NCBI GenBank assembly: GCA_028818755.1
Contig: JAPPNF010000183.1
Span: 47,398 to 111,397, forward strand
Reading direction: 5' to 3'
Source of the DNA: Deltaproteobacteria bacterium
GTDB taxonomy: Bacteria > Desulfobacterota > Binatia > UBA9968 > JAJDTQ01
DNA: 64,000 nt
A program made the translations under genes and the position numbers. Positions 1-8,470 of this stretch are shown one piece after another. The notes below the pieces were generated by a model, which made no database searches, was not told where the DNA came from, and worked only from the letters and a program-made list of their open reading frames with translations. Positions within the stretch are counted from its first letter, which is position 1; every line of letters starts with the position of its first letter.

Positions 1-558
<558 letters not shown>

Positions 559-589
559 GACTCGTCCTCTACTGCCAACGATACGTCGT

Positions 590-617
590 GTAGGGGCGGG
601 TTTCAAACCCGCCCTAC
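590..617. repeat. Dispersed palindrome, GTAGGGGCGGG family
   Basis: GTAGGGGCGGGTTT pairs with AAACCCGCCCTAC (one bulged G). It lies between the EutA-like and threonine synthase genes. It belongs to the same family as the palindromes at 11091-11118, 21007-21032 and 28378-28402. Confidence 0.7.
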
Positions 618-645
618 AACATCGTACGACGCCCCTGACGGTCCG

Positions 646-2142
646 TTATTGCCGGATAGCCGCGTTCTGCTCCGCGCTGGGGAAGACGAGCGACTTGATG
701 ACCACGGGCACCGCCCCCGAGGAGGGGATCAGCGCGCCCACGTCGATGTAGTCGAACTCCTGCAGCGCGATGCCGTCCACCGAGATGATGGGCTTGTCGA
801 GCTTCATCTCCTCCTTGAAGTGCAAGCCCAGGATGCCGCCGATGTCGCCGTCGTTGACCAGGAGCAACGGGTGCCCCTTGTCCAGAATGGGCTTGAGGCC
901 CTCCGCCACCGCGCCGCAGAAGCCCTGCAGGCGGGCGAAGGTGGCGGATCCCTCCCAGTGGAACGCCAACGCCACCGGCTGGCGGCCGTCCTGGAGGTCC
1001 AGGCGCCGCAGCGCGTTGTCGATGGCGCCGATCACCTCGGCGGGATCGATGTCGTCGCCCCACTCGAAGTCGATGCGCACCACGGGGACGTTCCGCACCG
1101 GCACCGCGTCCGGGGGTGAGATAAAGATGGTGCTGCCGCTCACCTGGATGGTGTACTGGGAAGCGCCGATGACGGTGGCGCGGATGCGCGCCGCGGGCTC
1201 CAGGATGGGAACGCCCAGTCCCTCCACCCGCCGGCGGATCTCCCTGCCCAGGATCGCGCCCATGTCGCCGTAGCCGTTCTCGGCGTGGCCGTAGATGAAC
1301 TCGGACACGCCGCCCGAGAAAGTCACGGCGTCGACCTTGCCCCGGTACGACAGCGGCGGAAGGCGGAGCAGCTCCCGGGTTTCGTCGGTCAGCTCCTGCT
1401 GGTTGACCACCTCGAACAGGCGGTCCGCCATCTCCGAGGCAATGGCCTCCAGGGTCTGCTCGTTCATGGACTGGCCAAGCTCCAGCTCGACGCCCACCTT
1501 GCCGCCGTGACGCCTGCCTGCCTCCTCGATCCGGACAACGGTGTTGCCGCCGTCCATGGCCAGCAGCCGGGCGCCCACGTCGATGGCGGTCACCTCGCGC
1601 ACCCTGCCGCCGGCGCACACCGCTATCTTGCTGGTGCCGCCGCCCACGTCGATGTTGAGCACCACCCCTTCCTCGCGGCCCGAGCGCGCCACCGCGCCGG
1701 AGCCGTGGGCGGCCATGGTGGTCTCGAGCCCGTCGCCAGCGGTGACCGACACGAACCGGCCCGCCTCCTCGGCGAACAACTCGGCGATGGCGCGAGAGTT
1801 GCGCCGGCGCACGGCCACGCCGGTAAGGATCAGGGCGCCGGTGTCGACGTCCTCGCGCTTGAGCTCGGCGCGCTCGTACTGCTCGTTGATGAAGCGCTCC
1901 AGGCGCTCCATGTCGATGGTCAGGTCGTCGGTGTAGGGCGTGAGCAGAATCTCCGATTCGCTCAGCACGATGCGCTTCTTGACGACGTAGCGGGTGCCTT
2001 CCTGGCTCAACTCGAGACGCGAGAACACCAGGTGGGACGTGGACGAACCGATGTCCACGCCCACGCTGGTGAGCTTGATCTCGTCTTCGTCTACGATGTG
2101 CCGGCCGGAACCGGTGAAGCCGAGGGATCCTGTGTCGGCCAC
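646..2142 (-). CDS. EutA-like reactivating ATPase (ethanolamine ammonia-lyase reactivase family)
   Basis: About 498 residues, close to the length of enterobacterial EutA, which exchanges damaged cobalamin on ethanolamine ammonia-lyase using ATP. The N-terminal stretch VGVDIGSSTSHLVFSRLEL is an actin/Hsp70-type phosphate-1 motif in the form characteristic of EutA. NIDVGGGTSKIAV near residue 170 is the second phosphate motif, and TFSGGVSEF is the adenosine-side glycine motif. The start is GTG at 2142, four bases after the stop of the upstream bicupin gene, so translation is probably coupled. No eutB or eutC lies in the window. The target may therefore be elsewhere in the genome, or the protein may serve another cobalamin or radical enzyme. 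Family assignment is firm; the substrate enzyme is unknown. Confidence 0.82.
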   Translation of the reverse strand: MADTGSLGFTGSGRHIVDEDEIKLTSVGVDIGSSTSHLVFSRLELSQEGTRYVVKKRIVLSESEILLTPYTDDLTIDMERLERFINEQYERAELKREDVDTGALILTGVAVRRRNSRAIAELFAEEAGRFVSVTAGDGLETTMAAHGSGAVARSGREEGVVLNIDVGGGTSKIAVCAGGRVREVTAIDVGARLLAMDGGNTVVRIEEAGRRHGGKVGVELELGQSMNEQTLEAIASEMADRLFEVVNQQELTDETRELLRLPPLSYRGKVDAVTFSGGVSEFIYGHAENGYGDMGAILGREIRRRVEGLGVPILEPAARIRATVIGASQYTIQVSGSTIFISPPDAVPVRNVPVVRIDFEWGDDIDPAEVIGAIDNALRRLDLQDGRQPVALAFHWEGSATFARLQGFCGAVAEGLKPILDKGHPLLLVNDGDIGGILGLHFKEEMKLDKPIISVDGIALQEFDYIDVGALIPSSGAVPVVIKSLVFPSAEQNAAIRQ

Positions 2143-2146
2143 GGCC

Positions 2147-3343
2147 CTAGGCTTCCGGCTGATAGATCTCGGCGGGCATCTTGGACTTCATGCCCTCCTT
2201 GGCCAGGGTCTCCTCGAACTCCTTGCGCAGGAACGGATCCTCGTCACGATAGGCGATGGCGGTGCCGCCGTCCTTGATCTCGATGGCGCCGTAGTCGATG
2301 GCCTTCTCGCCGGGCCGGCCGCGCTCGCGCCCGGGCGCGTTGGGGCCGAACCACGCCGACAGCCGCAACGGCTCGGCGCTCACGCCGAAGTGGGCATGGA
2401 ACCAGTTTCCGCCCATGGGAGCCGCGCTCACCATGCCGACGGGCTCGTAGTCCTGCCGCCGCACCCCTTCCGCCTTGCCGTCCTTCCACGGCGTGGGGCC
2501 CAGGGTGGAGGGCCAGGTGTAGGTGTAGCCCTTGCCCTTGACACAGATGAGCACGGCGGCGGAGCCGTGGGCGTGGGCCTTGGAGTAGCGGCCGGTCTCG
2601 TGCTGGCCGATCCACAGGTAGAAGCTGTTGCCCACCATGTGCGGCTCGATGCGGCGGTAGCCGGGCGAGCGGCGGTTGTCCAGCGGCAGCTCGCAGGTGA
2701 CGATGTCCGGGATGATGTTGGTCTGGCGCATGGCCAGCCCGCGCACCGGGTCGGGTTCGATCTCCTCGTTGGGCTTGTAGTAGTCCTCGGTCTCCTCGTA
2801 GCGGTCGGTGAAGGTGTACGGGCAGTTGAAGATGAAGTCCGTATTGTTGAACAGGTTCATGATGTTGGGCGCCGTGGTGCCCGCCAGCAACAGCGCCGGG
2901 CTGGAGGTGGCATTGACGATGCGGTGGCTGGCGTTCATCGGGATGGCGAACAGCGACCCCTGCTGCCACTCGAAGGTATGCTTCCTGCTGCTGCCCTCCG
3001 CCCACACCTCGGTGGTGCCGCGCCCCTCCACCACGAAGTACTGCTCTTCGTAAAGATGCTTTTCCTCGTTCAGCGCGCCGGCGCCCGGAACCTCGACGAC
3101 GTAGGAACCCCAGAGGCCCTCGGTCCCCAGGAGTTGGATGAAGCTGGCATTGCCGCCGAGCCGCTTCCACATCTTCCTGGGCAGGTTCTGGACTTTCTCC
3201 ACCCCGATGTCCCGGTAGACAGGAATCTCCTGCTCTTCCATGAAGGTGTCATAGGCGGTGTTGGGCCGAAGGAACTTCCCGTAGCCCGCTTTCTGCATCT
3301 CGCCCGTGGGCTCCTGCCACTTCTCTTTTCCGTTGCCAGCCAT
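2147..3343 (-). CDS. Bicupin-domain protein, paralogue 1
   Basis: A 398-residue protein with two beta-barrel cupin folds and no signal peptide. Cupin 1 (about 85-165) contains HLYEEQYFVVEGRGTTEVW and a later PMNASHRIVNATS segment. Cupin 2 (about 230-330) contains HAHGSAAVLICVKGKGYTY and WFHAHFG, giving histidines suitable for a metal site. The preferred start is the ATG at 3343, because AGGGAGG sits 7 bases before it; the frame stays open further upstream without good signals. It is closely similar along its length to the bicupin at 47684-48925. The 4-base gap to the EutA-like gene implies one transcript. The enzymatic role is not recognised; a dioxygenase or isomerase is possible from the fold. 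Confidence 0.75.
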   Translation of the reverse strand: MAGNGKEKWQEPTGEMQKAGYGKFLRPNTAYDTFMEEQEIPVYRDIGVEKVQNLPRKMWKRLGGNASFIQLLGTEGLWGSYVVEVPGAGALNEEKHLYEEQYFVVEGRGTTEVWAEGSSRKHTFEWQQGSLFAIPMNASHRIVNATSSPALLLAGTTAPNIMNLFNNTDFIFNCPYTFTDRYEETEDYYKPNEEIEPDPVRGLAMRQTNIIPDIVTCELPLDNRRSPGYRRIEPHMVGNSFYLWIGQHETGRYSKAHAHGSAAVLICVKGKGYTYTWPSTLGPTPWKDGKAEGVRRQDYEPVGMVSAAPMGGNWFHAHFGVSAEPLRLSAWFGPNAPGRERGRPGEKAIDYGAIEIKDGGTAIAYRDEDPFLRKEFEETLAKEGMKSKMPAEIYQPEA

Positions 3344-3471
3344 AAAAGGTGCCTCCCTGAACTGTGTTTGGTGAGCCACTCAATATAGACAATCGAGTTC
3401 CGACCGTCCAGGGTCGGCCGGGCCCCAGGGAACGTATGCCATCTTTCTGCGCACCCCAACCCTAAAGTTCC

Positions 3472-3481
3472 GGTCCGGACC
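3472..3481. promoter_or_regulatory. GGTCCGGACC palindrome in divergent intergenic region
   Basis: A perfect 10-base palindrome in the 188-base region between the divergent bicupin (start 3343) and the cysteine-rich peptide gene (start 3532). It is placed where a repressor or activator of either gene could bind. No confident sigma-70 boxes were seen around it. A role as an operator is inference from position only. Confidence 0.3.
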
Positions 3482-3531
3482 ACCGATTCATTAAAGAGTC
3501 GGACAGTCAAACACGGAAAGGAGAACCAAAC

Positions 3532-3750
3532 ATGCTGTTTCACGACAACTTCAATCAGGGCCGGCCCGTAGCGATACCGTGGGTGCTCGACCCCCACGAT
3601 GACGATCTTGAGCTGGAAATCCACGGATGCGGCTGCGGCTGTGCATGCGCGTGCGGCTGCAACTGCGCATGCGCGTGCAGCGACGCCGGCGGCGAGGATG
3701 ACTCCGGTGAGTGCACGGACGATCTCTCGGACCAGCTAGGGAGCGGCTGA
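3532..3750 (+). CDS. Small peptide with nine strictly alternating cysteines
   Basis: A 72-residue open frame preceded by AAGGAG with 8-base spacing to the ATG. The first 32 residues are cysteine-free and end in an acidic segment (DPHDDDLELEIHG), like a RiPP leader. Residues 33-50 then read (C-X)9 with X being only Gly, Ala, Asn or the closing Ser: nine cysteines at every second position. A further acidic, Gly/Ser-rich tail has one more Cys (GEC). The core is built from a tandem 8-codon unit, GCGCACAC then GCNCACAC, whose two 24-base copies differ at three bases. No signal peptide and no known modifying enzyme (YcaO, radical SAM, lanthipeptide synthetase, DUF692) lies beside it. A metal-binding metallothionein-like peptide or a cysteine-rich RiPP precursor are both possible. 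I do not recognise the family. Confidence 0.6.
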   Translation: MLFHDNFNQGRPVAIPWVLDPHDDDLELEIHGCGCGCACACGCNCACACSDAGGEDDSGECTDDLSDQLGSG

Positions 3751-3770
3751 CAGCGACGCAAGGGGCGTCT

Positions 3771-4916
3771 TTACCCCTCGGTCATCATAACCGCGATGTT
3801 GCCCACGTGACGCTTTGCGATGAACGCTTGCTGGGCGGCGGCCAGCTCCTGCAAGGGGTAGGTCGCCGCCAGCACAGGTTTGATCTCGCCGCGTTCAATG
3901 TAGCCTACAAGGTCGGTGAAAACACCGGGTGGCGGCACGGTAGCCCCGGCGAAAACGAGGTCACGCAGGTAGAAGGCTCTAAGGTCGAAGCGGACGACAG
4001 GACCGGCGATGGCTCCGGCGCAAACGTACCGTCCGCCGCGAGCCAGCGCCGCAATCAATTGCGGCCAGATCGGGCCGCCCACGACATCGGCCGCCACCGT
4101 CACCTCTTCGGTGCCGGCGACCTCTTTCAGGGCGGCCTTCAGGTCTTCGGGCCCTCGCGGCAGCACATGATCGGCGCCAAGGGCCTTGACCGTCGCGGCC
4201 TTGTCTTCACCGCAGAGCGCGACGGTTTCGGCACCGCGGCGCCGGGCCAACTGGACGAGGGCGGAGCCGACGCCGCCGGATGCGCCGGAGATGAGAACGC
4301 AATCGCTCGACCCGACCTCGGCGCGGTTCAACATGTACTCCGCAGTCAGGTAGGACGTCGCGAAGGTTGCCAATTCTGCGTCGGAGAGGTCGCTGTCGAC
4401 GGCGTGAACATTCCGGGCGTCGGCTATCGTGTAGTCGGCGAAGCCGCCGTCGCATTCGGAGCCGAAGTAGCCGCACTTCTCGCGATCGAGCGGATCGCTC
4501 CAGTCCCTCAGCCACGGGTCTACCAGCACCCGTTTGCCCAGAAGCGAAACGTCGCATCCACGACCCAGGGAGACCACCTGTCCACAGACGTCGGCGCCCT
4601 GAATCCGGGGAAGCGCGACTGGCTTGCCGCCCCAGGCCGCGTCGGCGTCGCCAGCGCCCTGGGGCGCGTCGCCGGTTGTGCCGCCGGAGACTCCGGCCGA
4701 GTACCACCCCGTCCTCGTATTGACGTCGGTGTTGTTGAGCCCGCAGGCCGCTACCTGGATGAGAACCTGGCCGATTCCTGGAAAGGGACGCGGCCAATCT
4801 TCCCGAAAGCTCAGATGGTCGAGACCCCCATGCGCTGTCAGCACCACGGCACGCATGGCGCCGGGCAGTTCAGACGGTCCGGCGATCGATGGACTGAAGG
4901 TGCTACCGGCGGACAT
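3771..4916 (-). CDS. MDR-family zinc-type alcohol dehydrogenase
   Basis: Medium-chain dehydrogenase/reductase with a GroES-like N-terminal domain (VLTAHGGLDHLSFR...GVNNTD-like segment, with CGLNNTDVNTRTGWYS) and a Rossmann domain with ISGASGGVGSALVQLA for NAD(P)H. The segment GADVCGQVVSLG matches the family substrate-domain pattern. The start is uncertain. The frame opens with TTG at 4970, overlapping the stop of the upstream gene (TTGA). ATG at 4916 has GGAG 12 bases upstream, and ATG at 4856 begins the core domain directly. I prefer 4916 because the core seems to need a short LP-AM lead-in. Substrate unknown; it probably reduces or oxidises an alcohol, aldehyde or quinone. It follows the GlcG-like gene on the same strand. 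Confidence 0.8.
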   Translation of the reverse strand: MSAGSTFSPSIAGPSELPGAMRAVVLTAHGGLDHLSFREDWPRPFPGIGQVLIQVAACGLNNTDVNTRTGWYSAGVSGGTTGDAPQGAGDADAAWGGKPVALPRIQGADVCGQVVSLGRGCDVSLLGKRVLVDPWLRDWSDPLDREKCGYFGSECDGGFADYTIADARNVHAVDSDLSDAELATFATSYLTAEYMLNRAEVGSSDCVLISGASGGVGSALVQLARRRGAETVALCGEDKAATVKALGADHVLPRGPEDLKAALKEVAGTEEVTVAADVVGGPIWPQLIAALARGGRYVCAGAIAGPVVRFDLRAFYLRDLVFAGATVPPPGVFTDLVGYIERGEIKPVLAATYPLQELAAAQQAFIAKRHVGNIAVMMTEG

Positions 4917-4966
4917 TTGTGGAAAACACTCCGGGGATGACTCTTCCCGAGGAGCGTTGCCCTGGT

Positions 4967-5404
4967 TCAATCGGAGCAGTCGAGCCCGGCCGCCGCGATT
5001 CCCACCCTGGCGATGTCCTCATCCTCGTCCGAGGTCCCGCCGCTCACGCCCACCGCCCCCACCACGTCGTCTCCGTCGCGGATCAGCAGGCCGCCGGCGG
5101 CGGGCACGACCTTGCCGTCGGCCAGGGCCGTGAGGGCGGCGAGGAAGGTCGGGCGCTCGTTGAGGCGGTCGGCGATGGAGCGGCTGGAGCCGCCCATGCC
5201 CAGGGAGCCCCAGGCCTTGCCGATGGCGATCTGCGGGCGCAGGATGCTGGCGCCGTCCTCGCGCTTGAAGGCCTTGAGATGGCCGCCGTCGTCAAGCACG
5301 GCCACGGCCATGGGCCGGAGTTCCAGCCGGCGAGCTTCGGCCAGGGTTTCGTCGACGATGATGCCCGCCTTTTCAAGGCTCAGTCTTGAGCTGCCTCGTG
5401 CCAA
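4967..5404 (-). CDS. GlcG/HbpS-family heme-binding-like protein (DUF336)
   Basis: 145 residues covering a complete DUF336/GlcG domain. Family landmarks are AVLDDGGHLKAFKREDGA near residue 36, AIGKAWGSLGMG near 60, and the C-terminal GGLLIRDGDDVVGAVGVSGG...DEDIARVG. Members include HbpS heme sensors and GlcG of unknown function in glycolate operons. The start is TTG at 5404, supported by a near-perfect AGGAGG at 5411-5416 six bases upstream. The gene begins inside the 3' end of the MscS gene (32-base overlap) and its stop overlaps a TTG in the following dehydrogenase frame, so the three are likely co-transcribed. The ligand here is unknown. Confidence 0.85.
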   Translation of the reverse strand: MARGSSRLSLEKAGIIVDETLAEARRLELRPMAVAVLDDGGHLKAFKREDGASILRPQIAIGKAWGSLGMGGSSRSIADRLNERPTFLAALTALADGKVVPAAGGLLIRDGDDVVGAVGVSGGTSDEDEDIARVGIAAAGLDCSD

Positions 5405-8327
5405 GAGTCACCTCCTCTTCCTTCGCTTGCTTCTCTTCCGCCTCTCGGGGGTCTGCCGCTTTCACGGCCGCCCGGTTCTCCACCTGCAGCGGCAGCTGTC
5501 CCTGCTTGGTCTCACCCCAGTAGACGGTGCGGTGCGGGAACGGTATCTCGATGCCGCGCTCGTCAAACGCCTTCTTCAGACGACGGTTGTACTCGCGGCC
5601 GATGCGCCATTGCTGGCTCGGCCGGGTCTTGAGGCGCCCGCGTACGATTACGGCGGAATCCTCGAACCGGTCCACGCCCATGATCTCGATGGGCTCCAGC
5701 ATATCCCGGCGGAACTGTGTGTCCTGGCGCATGGACTCATCCACTTCCTTCATCACCGCCACCACCTCGTCGGTATCCTCACGGTACCCAACCCCCACGT
5801 CCAGGAGGTAGCGGGAGAAGTCCTTGGTCATGTTCTCGACGTGCTCGATGGTGCTGTTGGGCACGAAGTGCACGTTGCCGCCCAGGTCGCGGATGCGCAC
5901 GGAGCGTAGCGTGACCTTCTCCACCACGCCCGTGACCCCGCCCACGTCCACCACGTCGCCGGCGCCCACGCTTCCTTCCGTGAGGATGAACAGGCCGTTG
6001 ATGATGTCCTTGATGAGCGACTGGGCGGCGAAACCCACGGCCAGTCCGAAGATACCGACACCCGCCAGAAGCGGTCCAGTCTCCACCCCCACCAACTGCA
6101 GGATCAAAAGGAACCCCACCAGCACCACCAACAGCTTCACGGACGTCTGCGCCAGCGGCGCCAGCGTCTGGAGTTTTCGCCCCGCCTCCCGGCTGCCGAC
6201 ACGGTCCAGGATCCTCGGCCGCAGGAGCGAGAGCACGGTAGCGTTGCTGAGGCGCACGAGGCCCACCCCGGCCGCGATCACCAACGCGATCAGCGCCGCC
6301 CTCGCCAGCACCGTCCTGCCTGCCGACGTGCCGAAGAACTGCACAACCGAGACGCCCCATGTCTCCAACAAGACAGCCGCGGCCAGGATGCCCAGCGGCA
6401 AATCCACCAGCGTGAACAACAGAGCGGCGTGCTCCGCGCCGGACCGGCTGCCCTCCGGCTCCGGTACGCCGCTACTAGTCGTGATTCTTTTCCACACGGC
6501 TCGGACGGCGCTCTTCAGATAGAACGAGAACAGTAGGGCCACAAGCAACAACAGGCCGGAGGCCATGATCCTCTGCCAGATGAACTGCGACGCGTACTGA
6601 TAGCCCACCAGGTTGAGGACGATGGTGCCGGCCAGCACCGCGATGACCACCAGGTGAACCAAGGGCCATACCGACCAAAGGAACCCCTCCTGCGAGCGGC
6701 TGTGACGGAGGACGCACTGCATGAGAGCGCCGCGCCGGCTGAACCCGACCGCCGCCAGCGCCAGCACCACCAGGGCGAAAGCAATCATCAGCAGCCGGGC
6801 CAGCGCCAGGCTTGCCGCCACATCCTCTCCCGGAGCGTTCAGGACCACGTAGCGCGGAACCAGCAACACGAACGCTGCCACACACCCTGTCAGGATCGCC
6901 GTCCGAAGCAGCCGTCCGGCTTCCGGGGTCAAGCCCCAACGGCGCTCGCCGTGGCCGTCCGCCCGGAAAACCGCCCCACCGAATAGTGCGACCCAGAGGA
7001 CCAGCGCGACGAGTTGTAGCGCCCCGGCCAGCGCCGCGCCGAGGGAGTCGTTCTGCGACAGGCCGAACTGCGGCAGCGACAAGGTGACGAGGATAACGTA
7101 CGCGGGCAATATCGCGGTACGGCCGGCCAACAGCAGCGCCACCCGATATGCCGGCACATCGGGCCCGCGGGCTCTATGATCTTCCACCCGCGCCGAAAGG
7201 GACCTGCCCGCTCGCGCCGCCAGCAATGGGACGAAGGCGAACAACAACACAGCCGCAGCCCACGGCCACCACGAGGCGGCAAACCGGATCTGGGCGATTT
7301 GCCGTTCCTGATCGAGCCATCGGTAGACCCGACCCAACAGTACGACGGCGCCGTCCGCGGCCTGCCCGAACAGCGCCCAGTTGGGTGGAAACAGCCCTAT
7401 GGGCTCCCGGTTCCGCAGCCACAGCATCCTGCCCAAGACGAACGTGTAGAGGCTCTCGAGCTGATCCTCCCGCTCGCGCGCGAGGTCGGCCAGGCGCGTC
7501 GCACTCTCCGCCAACTCGTTAAGCACACGCTCCTGTCCCTGCAACGCATCCTTGCGGTCGCGAAGCAGGTCGTCGAGTCGCGCGCTCAGCGCCGCCGTCG
7601 GCTGCCCCTCCGCCGACAGCGCCCGCGCATAGTCCCGCGCATCGGAGTCGACCCGGAACAACTGCGTGCCCAACTCGAACAGGGCTTGCCGGTACTCGCG
7701 AAGGAGCCGGCGCAACGACTCTTCATCCGTGGACCGGACCGGGCTCCGCTGGCCTCGGTGACGGAACTTTTCGAGCTCCACCTTGATGTGGCGCGCCACC
7801 CAGTCACCGGCGCCGTAACGCTCCACCAGGTCGACCAGCCGTTCCTTGTTGCGCACGTCCTGGGCGGTGAGCCGCTCCTGCTCGGCAAGCTCGGTCCGTA
7901 TGCGCTGTAGCTCCCTGCGGCGCCCAAGGGTTTCCTTCTGTACCTTCAGCACCCCCAGCTCGAGGGTCTTGAACAGGCTATCGACCCGCGAGGCGGTCTC
8001 CGTGAGATGTTCCTCGACGATGGCGATGCGGTCATCGAGCACCGCCTCCTCGAAATCGAGGCTTGCCGGCGTGTCCGCTACGGACCGCGGACGGGTCTCC
8101 GTCGGCTGATCGGGCTCCGGCGCCGACCGGGCGGTGGGCGGAGGCGGCGGCTCTTCCACGGGCTCCGCCGGCGGCACCGGCGCCTGTGGAGCCTCCGCCG
8201 CCTGCGCAGGCGCCTCCGGCTCCTCGGTTCCGGGTGGCGTCTGGCCGAAGCCGGGCAACACACCGAGGCCCGCCACAGCCATCACCACCGACACCATCAG
8301 GGCCGCGGTCAAGAATCTCGTTCTCAT
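5373..8327 (-). CDS. Large MscS-family mechanosensitive channel with periplasmic coiled coil
   Basis: A 984-residue membrane protein. An N-terminal signal peptide (MRTRFLTAALMVSVVMAVAG...) is followed by a Pro/Ala/Glu-rich linker (about 30-85), a long coiled coil (about 90-300) and roughly ten hydrophobic segments from about 340. The pore-lining MscS helix and beta domain are clear at about 755-840: GVGIFGLAVGFAAQSLIKD, then INGLFILTE and GDVVDVGGVTGVVEKVTLRSVRIRD. A charged C-terminal tail is rich in Lys/Glu. The layout resembles MscK/YjeP-type channels that release solutes on osmotic downshock. The 3' end overlaps the GlcG-like gene. Confidence 0.9.
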   Translation of the reverse strand: MRTRFLTAALMVSVVMAVAGLGVLPGFGQTPPGTEEPEAPAQAAEAPQAPVPPAEPVEEPPPPPTARSAPEPDQPTETRPRSVADTPASLDFEEAVLDDRIAIVEEHLTETASRVDSLFKTLELGVLKVQKETLGRRRELQRIRTELAEQERLTAQDVRNKERLVDLVERYGAGDWVARHIKVELEKFRHRGQRSPVRSTDEESLRRLLREYRQALFELGTQLFRVDSDARDYARALSAEGQPTAALSARLDDLLRDRKDALQGQERVLNELAESATRLADLAREREDQLESLYTFVLGRMLWLRNREPIGLFPPNWALFGQAADGAVVLLGRVYRWLDQERQIAQIRFAASWWPWAAAVLLFAFVPLLAARAGRSLSARVEDHRARGPDVPAYRVALLLAGRTAILPAYVILVTLSLPQFGLSQNDSLGAALAGALQLVALVLWVALFGGAVFRADGHGERRWGLTPEAGRLLRTAILTGCVAAFVLLVPRYVVLNAPGEDVAASLALARLLMIAFALVVLALAAVGFSRRGALMQCVLRHSRSQEGFLWSVWPLVHLVVIAVLAGTIVLNLVGYQYASQFIWQRIMASGLLLLVALLFSFYLKSAVRAVWKRITTSSGVPEPEGSRSGAEHAALLFTLVDLPLGILAAAVLLETWGVSVVQFFGTSAGRTVLARAALIALVIAAGVGLVRLSNATVLSLLRPRILDRVGSREAGRKLQTLAPLAQTSVKLLVVLVGFLLILQLVGVETGPLLAGVGIFGLAVGFAAQSLIKDIINGLFILTEGSVGAGDVVDVGGVTGVVEKVTLRSVRIRDLGGNVHFVPNSTIEHVENMTKDFSRYLLDVGVGYREDTDEVVAVMKEVDESMRQDTQFRRDMLEPIEIMGVDRFEDSAVIVRGRLKTRPSQQWRIGREYNRRLKKAFDERGIEIPFPHRTVYWGETKQGQLPLQVENRAAVKAADPREAEEKQAKEEEVTLGTRQLKTEP

Positions 8328-8470
8328 TTCGGCTTCTCGGAACGTCCGAACATCCGCGAGTCGGAGGAGCGGCGCAACACCGGAAACAACGCTCCTCGCG
8401 CCGCATCCCTCGATCTGCTAGCTAGTGTGTCTACTGTCTTGCAACCTACTTTACCACTCGCCCACGATTC

